A stretch of DNA of 64,000 bases from Rhizobium sp. CG5 (GCF_023701945.1 NZ_JABAEF010000010.1:165212-229211); one strand, 5' to 3'. Shown: positions 25,758 through 34,932, counted from the first letter of the stretch. The notes: generated by a model not told the origin, from the letters alone. Translations and numbers: made by a program.

Positions 25758-27878
25758 TCAGGCCGCTGCGGATCGAAGGGGTGCCGCGTGGGTGGCACGC
25801 GGATCGCCGAGCTGGAACTGGCCGATCATCTCGCGCAGGCGCTCGGCCTCGTTGGCCAGCGTGGCGCTTGCCGCATTGGCTTCTTCCACCATCGCCGCAT
25901 TCTGCTGGGTCACCTGGTCCATCTGGTTGACGGCCGTATTGACTTCGGACAGGCCGACCGACTGTTCGCGCGCCGAGGTGGCGATGGCATCCATGTGCCG
26001 GTTGATCGTGACGATATACTCTTCGATCTTCTTCAGCGCCTCGCCGGTCTGACTGACCAGCTTGACGCCGCTGCCGACCTGATCGCTGGAATTGCGGATC
26101 AGTTCCTTGATTTCCTTGGCGGCCTTGGCCGAGCGCTGGGCAAGTTCGCGCACTTCCTGGGCGACCACTGCAAAGCCCTTGCCCGCATCGCCGGCACGCG
26201 CCGCCTCGACGCCGGCATTGAGCGCCAGCAGGTTGGTCTGGAAGGCGATGTCGTCGATCACGCCGATGATATTGGAGATCTGGCCCGAGGATTGCTCGAT
26301 CTTGCCCATGGCCTCGACCGCATTGGACACCACGGTGCCCGATTGCCGGGCACTGTCATTGGCCTGGATCGCCACGACGCGGGCCTCTTCGGCGCGCTTC
26401 GAAGAATTGCTGACATTGACGGTGATCTGGTCGAGGGCGGCAGCCGTTTCCTCAAGCGAGGCGGCCTGTTGCTCGGTGCGCCGCGACAGGTCGTCGGAAC
26501 TCTGGCTGATTTCGCGCGAGCCGCTGTCGATGGCGCTGCCGGAATGGGCAACAGCAGACAAGGTTTCGCGCAATTGCGACACAGCCAGGTTGAAGTCGGT
26601 GCGCAGGCTCTCGAATTCCGCCGGCAGGGGCTGGCCGATCTGGAAGGACAGATCGCCGGCTGCCAGATGCTTCAGACCGCCGGCCAGAACGGTGGTGGCC
26701 GCCGCCATGGCTTGACTGCGCTGGTGCTCGATATCGGCGGCGCGACGGCGTTGCGCCTCGGTTTCGCTGCGATGGCTCTCGGCCTCGCCCTCAAGCTGCA
26801 CGGCCCTGACGGCCTTGTCCTTCAGCACCTGCACGGCCCGCGCCATGGCACCGATTTCGTCCGGACGCTCGCCGCCCTCGACCGGAGCGGCAAGATCGTT
26901 GGCCGCCAGTCGCGACATGGTTCCGGTCAGGCGCGAAATGACGCCGGCCAGCGAACGGGCGAACAGCAGGAAGCCGAGCGAGGAAATCAGCGCCACCAGA
27001 CCGGTGACCACCGAACTCATCCACAGTGCCTGGCGGCTGCCGGCCAGAATGGAGCTGACATCCGAGGCAACCGAGAGCACGCCGATCTTGTCGCCGGAAA
27101 AATTGGTGAACGGCACGCCGGCGACGACGAAATCACGGCCGCCCTCCGACATCGGCACCTGGATCGGCTTGCCGTCGAAGGCCGCCTGGAGCTGTTCATC
27201 GGTCAACAGCGGCTTGTCGTTGAAGGTCGAAGCCTGCTGCGCAAGCTTGCCCTCGACCAGGATATGCACGGAAATCTCGCCTTCGATCAGGCTGGCAATC
27301 GGCTTGAAATAGGCGTTTGCCAGGCTGGTGCCGGCATCGACGACGCCGACCACCTTGCCGTCGCGCACGACGGGCGCCGAGGCGAACATGCTGACGGCCG
27401 TGCGTCCCGGCTCCGTGCCGGCCACCAGCTTGCCGGTGGCAAGCGCCTGCACCACCGTCTTGCGGCGGCCCGTCACGTCATCGCCGAACTTGTCCGGCGC
27501 ATGGATTCGCGCCACCGCTTCGCCTTTGACGTTGACGAAAGTGATCAGCTGGACGCCGCCGGCCTCGACAATCTGCGGAAGGCTGCCTGAAAAGCGACGG
27601 ATGATCTCGTCGCGCCCATTGCTTTCGATCAGACCCGCGGTTTCCGGTTCGCCGGCGATCGCCAGGGCGACGGTCGACGCCGTCTTCTTCTGCGCCGCCA
27701 TATCCGTCTGGATCAGCGCAATGTCGCTGCGCAATTCCTTGCTGAGCGCTTCATCGTTCATCATCGACTGGCGATACCAGGCCGTGCCCCCAATCGCGGC
27801 GCTGGCAAACAGCACGGCCGCAAAGCCATAGGCTGTAATCCTAATCCACAAAGGCCGCTTGATTGTAGTTTCCGTCAT
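25758..27878 (-). CDS. Methyl-accepting chemotaxis protein with Cache sensor
   Basis: A 706-residue chemoreceptor. It has a membrane helix at about 12-30, a periplasmic Cache-type sensor (about 35-280, including FVNVKGEAVARIHAPD and GTEPGRTAVSMFASAPVVRDG), a second helix at 288-312, a HAMP domain plus second HAMP-like linker, and a long cytoplasmic signalling coiled coil with the hairpin tip FQTNLLALNAGVEAARAG. It would report a small ligand to CheA/CheW. It has no C-terminal NWETF-type pentapeptide. No che genes are nearby. The gene has its own terminator and is divergent from ffh. Confidence 0.93.
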   Translation of the reverse strand: MTETTIKRPLWIRITAYGFAAVLFASAAIGGTAWYRQSMMNDEALSKELRSDIALIQTDMAAQKKTASTVALAIAGEPETAGLIESNGRDEIIRRFSGSLPQIVEAGGVQLITFVNVKGEAVARIHAPDKFGDDVTGRRKTVVQALATGKLVAGTEPGRTAVSMFASAPVVRDGKVVGVVDAGTSLANAYFKPIASLIEGEISVHILVEGKLAQQASTFNDKPLLTDEQLQAAFDGKPIQVPMSEGGRDFVVAGVPFTNFSGDKIGVLSVASDVSSILAGSRQALWMSSVVTGLVALISSLGFLLFARSLAGVISRLTGTMSRLAANDLAAPVEGGERPDEIGAMARAVQVLKDKAVRAVQLEGEAESHRSETEAQRRRAADIEHQRSQAMAAATTVLAGGLKHLAAGDLSFQIGQPLPAEFESLRTDFNLAVSQLRETLSAVAHSGSAIDSGSREISQSSDDLSRRTEQQAASLEETAAALDQITVNVSNSSKRAEEARVVAIQANDSARQSGTVVSNAVEAMGKIEQSSGQISNIIGVIDDIAFQTNLLALNAGVEAARAGDAGKGFAVVAQEVRELAQRSAKAAKEIKELIRNSSDQVGSGVKLVSQTGEALKKIEEYIVTINRHMDAIATSAREQSVGLSEVNTAVNQMDQVTQQNAAMVEEANAASATLANEAERLREMIGQFQLGDPRATHAAPLRSAAA

Positions 27879-28065
27879 GAAAATCCCCTGCCCAATTCTG
27901 TGCTAATGGAGACTATGCTTTGAAATATTCAATTTTGAATAAACAAGGCAAATATAAAAAATGACGAGTGTCAAATCGGGGTCTAATCGAGACATTCCCG
28001 GCGCATCTCTGGGTCTATCTTTCGCCGATTGTTGACTTTCAGGCGGATTTGCTGTTTATCGCCCC
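27879..28065. other. Intergenic region between the chemoreceptor gene and the ffh leader
   Basis: An AT-rich stretch directly upstream of the chemoreceptor start, which should hold that gene's promoter on the minus strand. On the plus strand TTGACT (28032-28037) followed after 17 bp by TTTATC could be a promoter for the transcript that runs into the hairpins before ffh. No coding sequence is seen. Confidence 0.4.
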
Positions 28066-28174
28066 CAATCTGCGACGAGACAAGAACTCCGAGCCGCCGA
28101 CCGGGACCCGTCAAGGTATAAAGAGATCCCGGAGGTCAACACCCGACAGCGCGATGCGCCCTCGGGTGCTTTTT
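28066..28174 (+). ncRNA. Candidate small RNA or attenuated leader upstream of ffh
   Basis: A possible transcript of about 110 nt. After a candidate promoter comes a hairpin of GACCGGGA with TCCCGG(A)GGTC (28099-28137), then a terminator hairpin CACCCGA / TCGGGTG with an inner GCGC/GCGC pairing and CTTTTT (28140-28174), 82 bp before the ffh start. It could be a free-standing small RNA or a leader that attenuates ffh. I do not recognise a named family. Confidence 0.35.
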
Positions 28175-28255
28175 GGCTTTGCGTCTTGTTTTCGTCATGG
28201 AAAAACACGAGGTTTTGGTCTCCCCCGTTTTGACCTGAGCCACAAGGAAGAGCCG

Positions 28256-29833
28256 ATGTTTGATAACCTCCAGGACCGTCTTGGTTCCATTCTGAATGGA
28301 CTGACAGGCCGTGGCGCGCTGTCGGAAGCTGATGTTTCCGCCGCCCTGCGGGAGGTTCGCCGTGCGCTTCTGGAAGCCGACGTGGCGCTCGAAGTGGTGC
28401 GCGGCTTTACCGACCGCGTCCGCGAAAAGGCCGTCGGCGCTGCCGTCCTGAAGTCGATCAAGCCCGGCCAGATGGTCGTCAAGATCGTCCATGACGAGCT
28501 GATCGAGATGCTGGGCTCGGAAGGCGTGGGCATCGACCTGCATGCCGCCGCCCCGGTGGTCATCATGATGGTCGGCCTGCAGGGCTCCGGCAAGACGACG
28601 ACGTCAGGCAAGATCGCCAAGCGGCTGACCGATCGCGACCGCAAGAAGGTCCTGATGGCCTCGCTCGACACCCGTCGCCCGGCCGCCCAGGAACAGCTGC
28701 GCCAGCTCGGGGTCCAGACCGGCATCGACACCCTGTCGGTGATACCAGGCCAGTCGCCGACCGATATCGCCGCGCGCGCCGTGCAGGCAGCCAAGCTCGG
28801 CGGCCATGACGTCGTCATCCTCGATACCGCCGGCCGCACCCATATCGACGAACCGTTGATGATGGAGATGGCCGAGATCAAGCGGCGCTCCAATCCGCAT
28901 GAAATCCTGCTGGTCGCCGATGCGCTGACCGGCCAGGACGCCGTCAATCTCGCCCGCAATTTCGACGAACGCGTCGGCATCACAGGTCTGGTTCTGACCC
29001 GCATGGACGGCGACGGCCGTGGCGGTGCCGCGCTTTCGATGCGGGCCGTCACCGGCAAGCCGATCAAGCTGATCGGCGTCGGCGAAAAGATGTCGGAGCT
29101 CGAGGAGTTCCACCCGCGCCGCATCGCCGACCGCATTCTCGGCATGGGCGACATCGTCTCGCTGGTCGAAAAGGCCGCCGAAAATATCGATGCCGAAAAG
29201 GCCGCCGCCATGGCCGCCAAGATGGCCAAGGGCAAGTTCGACCTCAACGACCTGGCCGACCAGCTCGGCCAGATGCAGAAGATGGGCGGCATGGGCGGCA
29301 TCATGGGAATGATGCCCGGCATGGGCGGCATGAAGGACAAGATGGCCGCCGCCGGCCTCGACGACCGCATGTTCGGCCGCCAGATCGCCATCATCCAGTC
29401 GATGACCAAGGCCGAGCGCGCCAATCCCGACCTGTTGAAGCATAGCCGCAAGAAGCGCATCGCCGCCGGTTCCGGCACAGATGCGGCCGCCATCAACAAG
29501 CTGTTGAAGATGCACCGCCAGATGGCCGACATGATGAAAGCCATGGGCGCCAAGGGCAAGGGCGGCATGATGAAGCAGATGATGGGCGGCATGGCGTCCA
29601 AGATGGGTCTTGGCGGCATGGGTGGAATGGCTGGAATGGGCGGCATGCCCGATCTGTCCAGCCTCGACCCCAAGCAGCTGGAAGCCCTGCAGAAGCAGGC
29701 CGAAGCGGCCGGCCTCGGCCGTCCGGGCGGCATGCCGGGCATGGGCGGCGGTCTGCCGGGCCTTGGCGCACCGAAGCTGCCCGGCCTCGGCGGCGGTTTC
29801 CCCGGCCTTCCCGGCCTGCCGAAGAAGAAGTGA
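28256..29833 (+). CDS. ffh: Signal recognition particle protein Ffh
   Basis: A 525-residue SRP54 GTPase that binds signal sequences and 4.5S RNA. The N domain is about 1-90; the G domain has GLQGSGKTT (107-115), DTRRPAAQEQL, DTAGRTHIDE and TRMDGDGRGG; the methionine-rich M domain begins near 300. The C-terminal 90 residues are an unusual Gly/Met/Pro/Leu-rich tail (GGMGGMAGMGGMP, then LPGLGAPKLPGLGGG) ending in KKK, longer than in E. coli Ffh (453 residues). ATG 28256 has AAGGAAGAG upstream. It leads the CM-rpsP-rimM-trmD series. Confidence 0.97.
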   Translation: MFDNLQDRLGSILNGLTGRGALSEADVSAALREVRRALLEADVALEVVRGFTDRVREKAVGAAVLKSIKPGQMVVKIVHDELIEMLGSEGVGIDLHAAAPVVIMMVGLQGSGKTTTSGKIAKRLTDRDRKKVLMASLDTRRPAAQEQLRQLGVQTGIDTLSVIPGQSPTDIAARAVQAAKLGGHDVVILDTAGRTHIDEPLMMEMAEIKRRSNPHEILLVADALTGQDAVNLARNFDERVGITGLVLTRMDGDGRGGAALSMRAVTGKPIKLIGVGEKMSELEEFHPRRIADRILGMGDIVSLVEKAAENIDAEKAAAMAAKMAKGKFDLNDLADQLGQMQKMGGMGGIMGMMPGMGGMKDKMAAAGLDDRMFGRQIAIIQSMTKAERANPDLLKHSRKKRIAAGSGTDAAAINKLLKMHRQMADMMKAMGAKGKGGMMKQMMGGMASKMGLGGMGGMAGMGGMPDLSSLDPKQLEALQKQAEAAGLGRPGGMPGMGGGLPGLGAPKLPGLGGGFPGLPGLPKKK

Positions 29834-29843
29834 GGAGGGCGCG

Positions 29844-30170
29844 ATGAGCACGATTGAACCCAGCGTCAAGCAACAGTTGGCCGGCTACCGCCAGTCGATC
29901 GACAATATTGATGCGGCCCTTCTGCACATGCTGGCCGAACGCTTCCGCTGCACCCAGGCGGTCGGCGTTCTCAAAGCCCAATACGATTTGCCGCCGGCCG
30001 ACCCGGCGCGCGAGGAATACCAGATCGAACGGCTTCGCCGCCTGGCGAAGGACGCCCATCTGGACCCGGATTTCGCAGAAAAATTCCTGAACTTCATCAT
30101 CAGGGAAGTCATCCGGCATCATGAAGCCATCGCTGCCGACTACGACAGCACAACGGAACAAACCGCCTGA
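29844..30170 (+). CDS. Chorismate mutase (AroQ class)
   Basis: A 108-residue all-helical chorismate mutase, converting chorismate to prephenate for Phe/Tyr synthesis. Active-site positions are visible: LAGYRQSIDNIDAALLHMLAER with the first-helix Arg, RCTQAVGVLKAQY with the Lys, and EYQIERLRRLAKD, then a last helix FAEKFLNFIIREVIRHHEA. It starts 10 bp after the ffh stop with GAGGAGGG upstream. Free-standing AroQ between ffh and rpsP is a recurrent rhizobial arrangement. Confidence 0.9.
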   Translation: MSTIEPSVKQQLAGYRQSIDNIDAALLHMLAERFRCTQAVGVLKAQYDLPPADPAREEYQIERLRRLAKDAHLDPDFAEKFLNFIIREVIRHHEAIAADYDSTTEQTA

Positions 30171-30206
30171 ACCAGGCGGCCCCAGAAAGCACCAAGGAGT
30201 ACTGAA

Positions 30207-30584
30207 ATGCCATTGAAAATTCGTCTCGCCCGCGGCGGTTCCAAGAAGCGCCCTTATTACCAGATCGTCGTTGCCGACGCCCGCAGCCCGCGCGATGGCC
30301 GCTTCCTGGAAAAGGTCGGCGCCTGGAACCCGATGCTGGACAAGGACAATGAAAAGCGCGTCGAGCTGAACGCCGAACGCATCAAGCATTGGATGGACAA
30401 CGGCGCCCAGCCGACCGACCGCGTCCTGCGCTTCCTCGACCAGGCTGGCCTTGCCAACCGTCCGACCCGCAGCAACCTGATCAAGGCAAAGCCGGGCAAG
30501 AAGGCCGTCGAGCGCGTTGCCGAACGCCAGCAGAAGGCTGAAGAGCTCGCTGCCGCCGCTGCAGAAGCCTCGTCTGCCGAATAA
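30207..30584 (+). CDS. rpsP: 30S ribosomal protein S16
   Basis: A 125-residue S16 protein, needed for 30S assembly. [40 protein letters not shown] and [20 protein letters not shown] match the family over residues 1-80. The C-terminal 40 residues are a Lys/Ala/Glu-rich extension typical of alphaproteobacteria. AAGGAG lies upstream of ATG 30207. A strong terminator follows, so rpsP transcripts may largely end before rimM. Confidence 0.97.
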   Translation: MPLKIRLARGGSKKRPYYQIVVADARSPRDGRFLEKVGAWNPMLDKDNEKRVELNAERIKHWMDNGAQPTDRVLRFLDQAGLANRPTRSNLIKAKPGKKAVERVAERQQKAEELAAAAAEASSAE

Positions 30585-30607
30585 ATCCCTGACGGGATAT
30601 GGATGCA

Positions 30608-30643
30608 ACGGGCGGCATGTCTCATGCCGCCCGTTTGTTGTTT
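30608..30643 (+). terminator. Terminator between rpsP and rimM
   Basis: Perfect 12-bp stem (ACGGGCGGCATG / CATGCCGCCCGT) with a 3-nt loop, then TTGTTGTTT, 23 bp past the rpsP stop. The T-run is interrupted, so read-through into rimM is likely to be partial. Confidence 0.8.
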
Positions 30644-30710
30644 CTATTTTGCCCGCTTCAATTTAAAAAGAAGCGACCAAATCGACCGCCGGAACTGGAT
30701 GCCTGCTGAG

Positions 30711-31283
30711 ATGACCACGCTCGAAAACCCCGTATTGATGGCCGTGATCGGTGCTGCCCAGGGCCTGCGCGGCGAGGTCCGGGTCAAGTCCTTCACCGCC
30801 GAACCGCTGTCGCTCGGCGATTACGGCAAGCTGCACAGCATGGACGGCCGCGTCTTCGAGATCCTTGAGATCCGCGAGGCCAAAACCGTGGTGGTCGTGC
30901 GCTTTCGCGGCATCAACGATCGCAATGCCGCCGAGGCGCTGAACGGACTGGAGCTCTATATCGAGCGCGAAGCCCTGCCCGACGACGAACTTGATGATGA
31001 TGAATTCTATTATGCCGACCTGATCGGCCTCGACGTGCATGATGCGGCCGGCCTGAACTATGGCGCCGTCAGCGCCGTGCACGATTTCGGCGCCGGCGAC
31101 CTGCTGGAAATCAAGGGTCCCGGCAAGCGCCCGGTGCTCATTCCCTTTTCGGAAGCCGCCGTGCTGGAAATCGACCTGGAGGGCGGCCGCCTGCTGATCG
31201 ACCCGATCGCCGCCGGCCTCAAGGACGATGGCGAGGAACCCTTCAGCAGCGCTGGAAACCCGCCGTTTCCGGACGAGGACTGA
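30711..31283 (+). CDS. rimM: Ribosome maturation factor RimM
   Basis: A 190-residue 30S-assembly factor that binds S19 and helps mature the 30S head. The N-terminal RimM domain has LMAVIGAAQGLRGEVRVKSF and the C-terminal PRC barrel has YYADLIGLDVHD and DLLEIKGPGKRPVLIPFSE. ATG 30711 (MTTLENPVLM) is preferred by comparison with rhizobial homologues; ATG 30699 is only four codons upstream and cannot be excluded. Ribosome binding is weak for both. It is followed 9 bp later by trmD. Confidence 0.94.
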   Translation: MTTLENPVLMAVIGAAQGLRGEVRVKSFTAEPLSLGDYGKLHSMDGRVFEILEIREAKTVVVVRFRGINDRNAAEALNGLELYIEREALPDDELDDDEFYYADLIGLDVHDAAGLNYGAVSAVHDFGAGDLLEIKGPGKRPVLIPFSEAAVLEIDLEGGRLLIDPIAAGLKDDGEEPFSSAGNPPFPDED

Positions 31284-31292
31284 TCGCCCGCC

Positions 31293-32000
31293 ATGACCTT
31301 CCGGGCCACAATCCTGACCCTTTACCCCGACATGTTTCCCGGCCATCTCGGCCATTCGCTGGCCGGCCGGGCGCTGGAGCGCGGGCAATGGTCGCTGGAG
31401 GCCGTGCAGATCCGCGACTTCGCCACCGATAAGCACCGCAGTGTCGACGACACGCCGGCCGGCGGCGGCGCCGGCATGGTGCTGAAGCCGGACGTTCTGG
31501 CCAGCGCCATCGATCATGTCTCGACAGATGACGGACGGCCGCGCCTGCTGATGAGCCCGCGCGGGCGGCCGCTGACCCAGGAACGGGTCCGGCAACTGGC
31601 CACCGGCGATGGCGTGGTGATCGTCTGCGGCCGCTTCGAAGGCGTCGACCAGCGCGTCATCGACGCGCGGGCGCTGGAGGAAGTGTCGATCGGCGACTAT
31701 ATCCTGTCGGGCGGCGAGCCGGCGGCCCTGACCCTGCTCGACGCCGTGGTGCGCATCCTGCCCGGCGTCATGGGCAACGATCTTTCCGGCGTGCACGAAA
31801 GCTTCGAGGGCGGCCTGCTGGAGCATCCGCATTATACGCGGCCGCAGGCCTTCGAGGGCCGCGAGATCCCGGCGATCCTCACCTCGGGCAATCACGGGGC
31901 AATCGAAAAATGGCGACACGCGCAGGCGCTGCAACTGACGCAAGAGCGCCGGCCCGACCTGCTCAAGGACGAAAAATCAGCGCCCGGCGCCAAGCCCTGA
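31293..32000 (+). CDS. trmD: tRNA (guanine-N1)-methyltransferase
   Basis: A 235-residue SPOUT methyltransferase making m1G37 in tRNAs reading CNN codons, which prevents frameshifting. The trefoil-knot SAM site is visible as [22 protein letters not shown] and [17 protein letters not shown], and the linker and C-terminal domain contain [13 protein letters not shown] 31293 is the usual family start. Together with rimM and rpsP it forms the conserved ribosome-maturation cluster; here it is separated from rplS by a gene on the opposite strand. Confidence 0.97.
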   Translation: MTFRATILTLYPDMFPGHLGHSLAGRALERGQWSLEAVQIRDFATDKHRSVDDTPAGGGAGMVLKPDVLASAIDHVSTDDGRPRLLMSPRGRPLTQERVRQLATGDGVVIVCGRFEGVDQRVIDARALEEVSIGDYILSGGEPAALTLLDAVVRILPGVMGNDLSGVHESFEGGLLEHPHYTRPQAFEGREIPAILTSGNHGAIEKWRHAQALQLTQERRPDLLKDEKSAPGAKP

Positions 32001-32019
32001 CGGCGCCGTTCCTTCAGTC

Positions 32020-32766
32020 TCAGCCGGTGATGAAATAATAGATGGCGAGCCCCGTGCCGGCGGCCACGACCAGCCAGCGCAGCACTTCCTGCGGCACGCG
32101 CTTGGCAAGGCTGACGCCGGCATAGCCGCCGAGCGCCACGGCCGGCACCATCACCAGCGCATGCCACCAGGACACGGCGCCTGCGGCCGTAAAGACGGCA
32201 ATCGCCACGGCGGCGATGATGATCGACAGAAAATTCTTCAGCGCATTGAGGCGGTGATAGGGGCCGCCGCTGGCAAGCCCCAGCGAGGCGAGCATCATGA
32301 TGCCCATGCCGGCGCCGAAGAAGCCGCCGTAAAACGAGGTCGCCGTCTGCGTGACCAGGCCGAGCGGCGTGGCAGCATGGCTTTCGCCGGTGTTTTTCGG
32401 ACGCAGCCAAGGACCCGCGGCAAAGACGGCAGTGGCGGCCAAAAGCAGCCACGGAACCATGCCGCGGAAGGCCGGATTGGACAGCGAGACCAGGAACAGC
32501 GCGCCGCCGAGCGCCCCCAGCGCCGAAACGAGGCCGAGCGCCAGCGCCAGCTTCCACAAGGTTCTGATCTCGCGGGCATAGGCAAGCGTCGAGGTGATAT
32601 AGCCGGGAAACTGCACGATCGACGAGGTCGCATTGGCCGAGATCGGCGGCAGGCCGGCCAGCGTCAGCGCCCCGAAGGTCAGGAACGTGCCACCGCCGGC
32701 AATCGCATTGACGACGCCGGAGAAAAATCCGGCAACAAACAACAGGCCCATCATTGCAATCGACAT
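32020..32766 (-). CDS. TauE/SafE family sulfite/anion exporter-like permease
   Basis: A 248-residue inner-membrane protein with about eight helices. N-terminal GFFSGVVNAIAGGGTFLTF and the central SFYGGFFGAGMGIMML repeat are the two internally duplicated TauE/SafE signatures. Members export or import sulfite, sulfoacetate, or other small anions; the substrate here is unknown. ATG 32766 (MSIAMMGLLF) with CGGAGAA upstream is chosen over the longer frame. It is inserted on the opposite strand between trmD and rplS, which are adjacent in many bacteria. Confidence 0.87.
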   Translation of the reverse strand: MSIAMMGLLFVAGFFSGVVNAIAGGGTFLTFGALTLAGLPPISANATSSIVQFPGYITSTLAYAREIRTLWKLALALGLVSALGALGGALFLVSLSNPAFRGMVPWLLLAATAVFAAGPWLRPKNTGESHAATPLGLVTQTATSFYGGFFGAGMGIMMLASLGLASGGPYHRLNALKNFLSIIIAAVAIAVFTAAGAVSWWHALVMVPAVALGGYAGVSLAKRVPQEVLRWLVVAAGTGLAIYYFITG

Positions 32767-33041
32767 AAAGCGGTTCTCCGTGATCGGGCAGCGATAAAGC
32801 CTCACGCCGGATATCGCAAGCCGATCGGGCTCAGCAAGCATCGATAAAAATGCGCCGCAAGGGATGACAAGCCGTGCCGTTTGGTGTATTGGCCGCGTCG
32901 GAAATGGGCTTTAGTCCCGTCTGCCAACAAACAAAGAGCATGCGTATTCGCTCCCGCCCCGTCAACGGGCGCATCCGGAGGCTTCGTCCAAAGGAATGTG
33001 GTTGAGCGCTCTGGCTGTTTCAGAAGAACCTGAGGTTAGAC

Positions 33042-33605
33042 ATGAACATCATTCAGCAGCTGGAAGCCGAACAGGCCGCCAAGATCGAAGCCAAGCGTAA
33101 GCTCCCGGAATTTTCCGCAGGCGACACGCTCCGCGTCAACGTCACCGTCAAGGAAGGCAACCGTACCCGCGTACAGGCCTATGAAGGCGTTTGCATCGCA
33201 CGCTCGGGCGGCGGCATCAACGAGAGCTTCACCGTTCGCAAGATCTCCTACGGCGAAGGCGTCGAGCGCGTATTCCCGGTTTATTCGCCGCTGGTCGAAA
33301 GCGTCGAAATCGTTCGCCGCGGTAAGGTCCGTCGCGCCAAGCTCTACTACCTGCGCGATCGTCGCGGCAAGTCGGCCCGTATCGTTGAAGATACCGGCAC
33401 GCGCGCCCGCAAGCTGAACGACGCCGAACGCGCCGCCGTGGCTGAAGAAAAGGCCCGTCTGGAAGCCGAAAAGGTCGCAGCAGCCCAGGCCCTGGCCGCC
33501 GAAAAGGCAGCTGCCGAAGCCGCAGAAGCCAAGGCCGCTGAAGAAGCAGCCGCTGCAAAGGCTGCTGAAGAAGCCGCTGCTCCTGCCGAAGGCGCTGCAG
33601 AATAA
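33042..33605 (+). CDS. rplS: 50S ribosomal protein L19 with long C-terminal extension
   Basis: A 187-residue L19, located at the 30S-50S interface. Residues 1-118 are canonical ([71 protein letters not shown]). The last 60 residues are a helical Ala/Glu/Lys repeat ([17 protein letters not shown]), far longer than in the 115-residue E. coli protein but seen in rhizobia. TGAGGT lies upstream of ATG 33042. A 275-bp leader region precedes it, suggesting its own promoter. Confidence 0.97.
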   Translation: MNIIQQLEAEQAAKIEAKRKLPEFSAGDTLRVNVTVKEGNRTRVQAYEGVCIARSGGGINESFTVRKISYGEGVERVFPVYSPLVESVEIVRRGKVRRAKLYYLRDRRGKSARIVEDTGTRARKLNDAERAAVAEEKARLEAEKVAAAQALAAEKAAAEAAEAKAAEEAAAAKAAEEAAAPAEGAAE

Positions 33606-33628
33606 GATCTCCCTAGTCGGGATTGATG

Positions 33629-33656
33629 AAAAGGCGGCTTTCGGGCCGCCTTTTTT
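33629..33656 (+). terminator. Intrinsic terminator of rplS
   Basis: A-tract, GGCGGC / GCCGCC stem with a short TTTCGG loop, then six T residues, 24 bp past the rplS stop. Confidence 0.88.
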
Positions 33657-33735
33657 GTTGCCCCCTGCGGCACCACGTCCGGCTTGCGTCTCTCAAATCA
33701 GGCTGATAACTGTTCCGACGGACTGGGGATCAACG

Positions 33736-34134
33736 ATGCGAAACAGAGCCACCCTATGGCAGATGCTGACGCGCACGCTTTGCGTGATCGCGCTCATTGC
33801 CGTCGGCTTTGCCCACCGCACGCCCACCCTCACGCCATCCAGCCTGTCGCCGGCCGAGCTTGCCGCCCTGACGCTGCCGGATGGCACCCTTCCCGAGCTC
33901 TGCCTGCCCGGCCACGAAGAGGACGGCAAGCACAAGGGCCATCTGGCGGTGGGCGATTGCGAAGCCTGTCTGATATCCGCCTCCGCCCTGCTCCCGACGC
34001 CTGCCGATATGGCCGGCGCCCGGCTGCCGATCTTCGCCGAAACGCTGCTGCCGCCGCGCTTCGAGGCCTTCCATCGCCATATCTTCCCCCCCAATGCAGC
34101 GCCCCGCGCGCCACCTTATCCGGCTGTTGTCTGA
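33736..34134 (+). CDS. DUF2946-like small exported protein
   Basis: A 132-residue protein with one N-terminal hydrophobic segment (LTRTLCVIALIAVGFAH) and a downstream region with paired cysteines (LPELCLPGHEED and DCEACLISA near residues 55-80), His-rich on both sides, ending in a proline-rich tail. This resembles the DUF2946 group, often encoded beside metal- or haem-uptake genes. The Cys/His pattern suggests metal binding, by inference only. ATG 33736 has GGGGATCAACG upstream. It leads a group with a Crp/Fnr regulator and a PepSY protein. Confidence 0.6.
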   Translation: MRNRATLWQMLTRTLCVIALIAVGFAHRTPTLTPSSLSPAELAALTLPDGTLPELCLPGHEEDGKHKGHLAVGDCEACLISASALLPTPADMAGARLPIFAETLLPPRFEAFHRHIFPPNAAPRAPPYPAVV

Positions 34135-34235
34135 GCCTGGACCCATGAGCGATTACCCGCCTGTGTCCGGAATCTTTGGTCAAGGTCGGTAGCCCGCATC
34201 AGCATGCGAGACCGGCCTGAACGCCGGATATCGTC

Positions 34236-34925
34236 ATGCTACACTTCACCCTCCCGGCGGCCGACGCACGCGCGCTGCCGTCACGATTGCCCACTGAAAC
34301 GCCAGCCGGGCGCGCTTGCGCAACCGTTCACAGGCTTCCGCCACGCACCGCCCTTTTCCTACAGGGCTATGCGCGCGCTCCGCTCTACCGCGTGATCGAA
34401 GGCTGCGTCGCCCTCTCCCAGTCCCTGCCGGACGGCCGACGACAGATCATCGACATGATCGGCCCCGGCCGGATGCTCGGCATCGGCATCGGCGAGTTCA
34501 ATCGCTGCACGGCGGAAGCGCTGAGTTTCGCCACCCTCGAGCCGATCGTCGACCCCGATCCGTCAACCCTGGAGCATGGCCTGGAACAGATGGTGCTGCG
34601 CGCCCAGGCGCATGCAACCCTGCTTGGCCGCAAGACGGCGCCCGAGCGCGTGGCGTCGGCCATCCTGGATCTGGCCGGCCAGTTTGTCCGACCGGCCAGG
34701 GGCGCCAAGCGCGGCAAGCTCTGCTTCAACCTGCACCCGACCCGCGGCGACCTGGCCGACTGGCTCGGTCTGACGGTGGAAACCGTCAGCCGTTGTTTCA
34801 CCCGGCTGAAGCGCGCCGGTCTGATCGACTTCACCCACCCCGAAATCGTCACCCTGTTGCAGCCGGAGGCGCTGGCCGACATCGCCGCCGGCAACAGATC
34901 CATCGAGACCCTTCAAATCCCGTGA
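34236..34925 (+). CDS. Crp/Fnr-family transcriptional regulator
   Basis: A 229-residue regulator with an N-terminal cyclic-nucleotide-like beta barrel (about 30-120, including LFLQGYARAPLYRVIEG and GRRQIIDMIGPGRMLG) and a C-terminal helix-turn-helix (TRGDLADWLGLTVETVSRCFTRLKRAGLI near 175-205). The recognition helix ETVSRCFTRL fits the FNR/FixK class. There is no N-terminal cysteine cluster for an Fe-S centre, so it is not an oxygen-sensing FNR; a FixK- or NnrR-like role is possible. It begins about 100 bp after the DUF2946-like gene and 7 bp before the PepSY gene. Confidence 0.85.
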   Translation: MLHFTLPAADARALPSRLPTETPAGRACATVHRLPPRTALFLQGYARAPLYRVIEGCVALSQSLPDGRRQIIDMIGPGRMLGIGIGEFNRCTAEALSFATLEPIVDPDPSTLEHGLEQMVLRAQAHATLLGRKTAPERVASAILDLAGQFVRPARGAKRGKLCFNLHPTRGDLADWLGLTVETVSRCFTRLKRAGLIDFTHPEIVTLLQPEALADIAAGNRSIETLQIP

Positions 34926-34932
34926 GGACCCC

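Noticed and set aside
24603..27590. 995-codon open frame on the plus strand
   Set aside because: It lies antisense to the MBL-fold and chemoreceptor genes, which have clear domains and motifs. Long antisense frames are common in high-G+C DNA.
29520..29833. Possible tandem repeat array in the 3' part of ffh
   Set aside because: It encodes a Gly/Met/Leu-rich low-complexity tail in frame with Ffh; such tails are known in rhizobial Ffh and do not form a regular DNA repeat.
33420..33605. Repetitive GAA/GCC stretch at the end of rplS, considered as a separate repeat
   Set aside because: It is an Ala/Glu/Lys helical extension of L19, seen in alphaproteobacterial homologues.
33697..33707. ATCAGGCTGAT palindrome as a Crp/Fnr or RirA operator before the DUF2946-like gene
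   Set aside because: It does not match the TTGA-N6-TCAA or TGA-N9-TCA consensus and short palindromes of this kind occur by chance.
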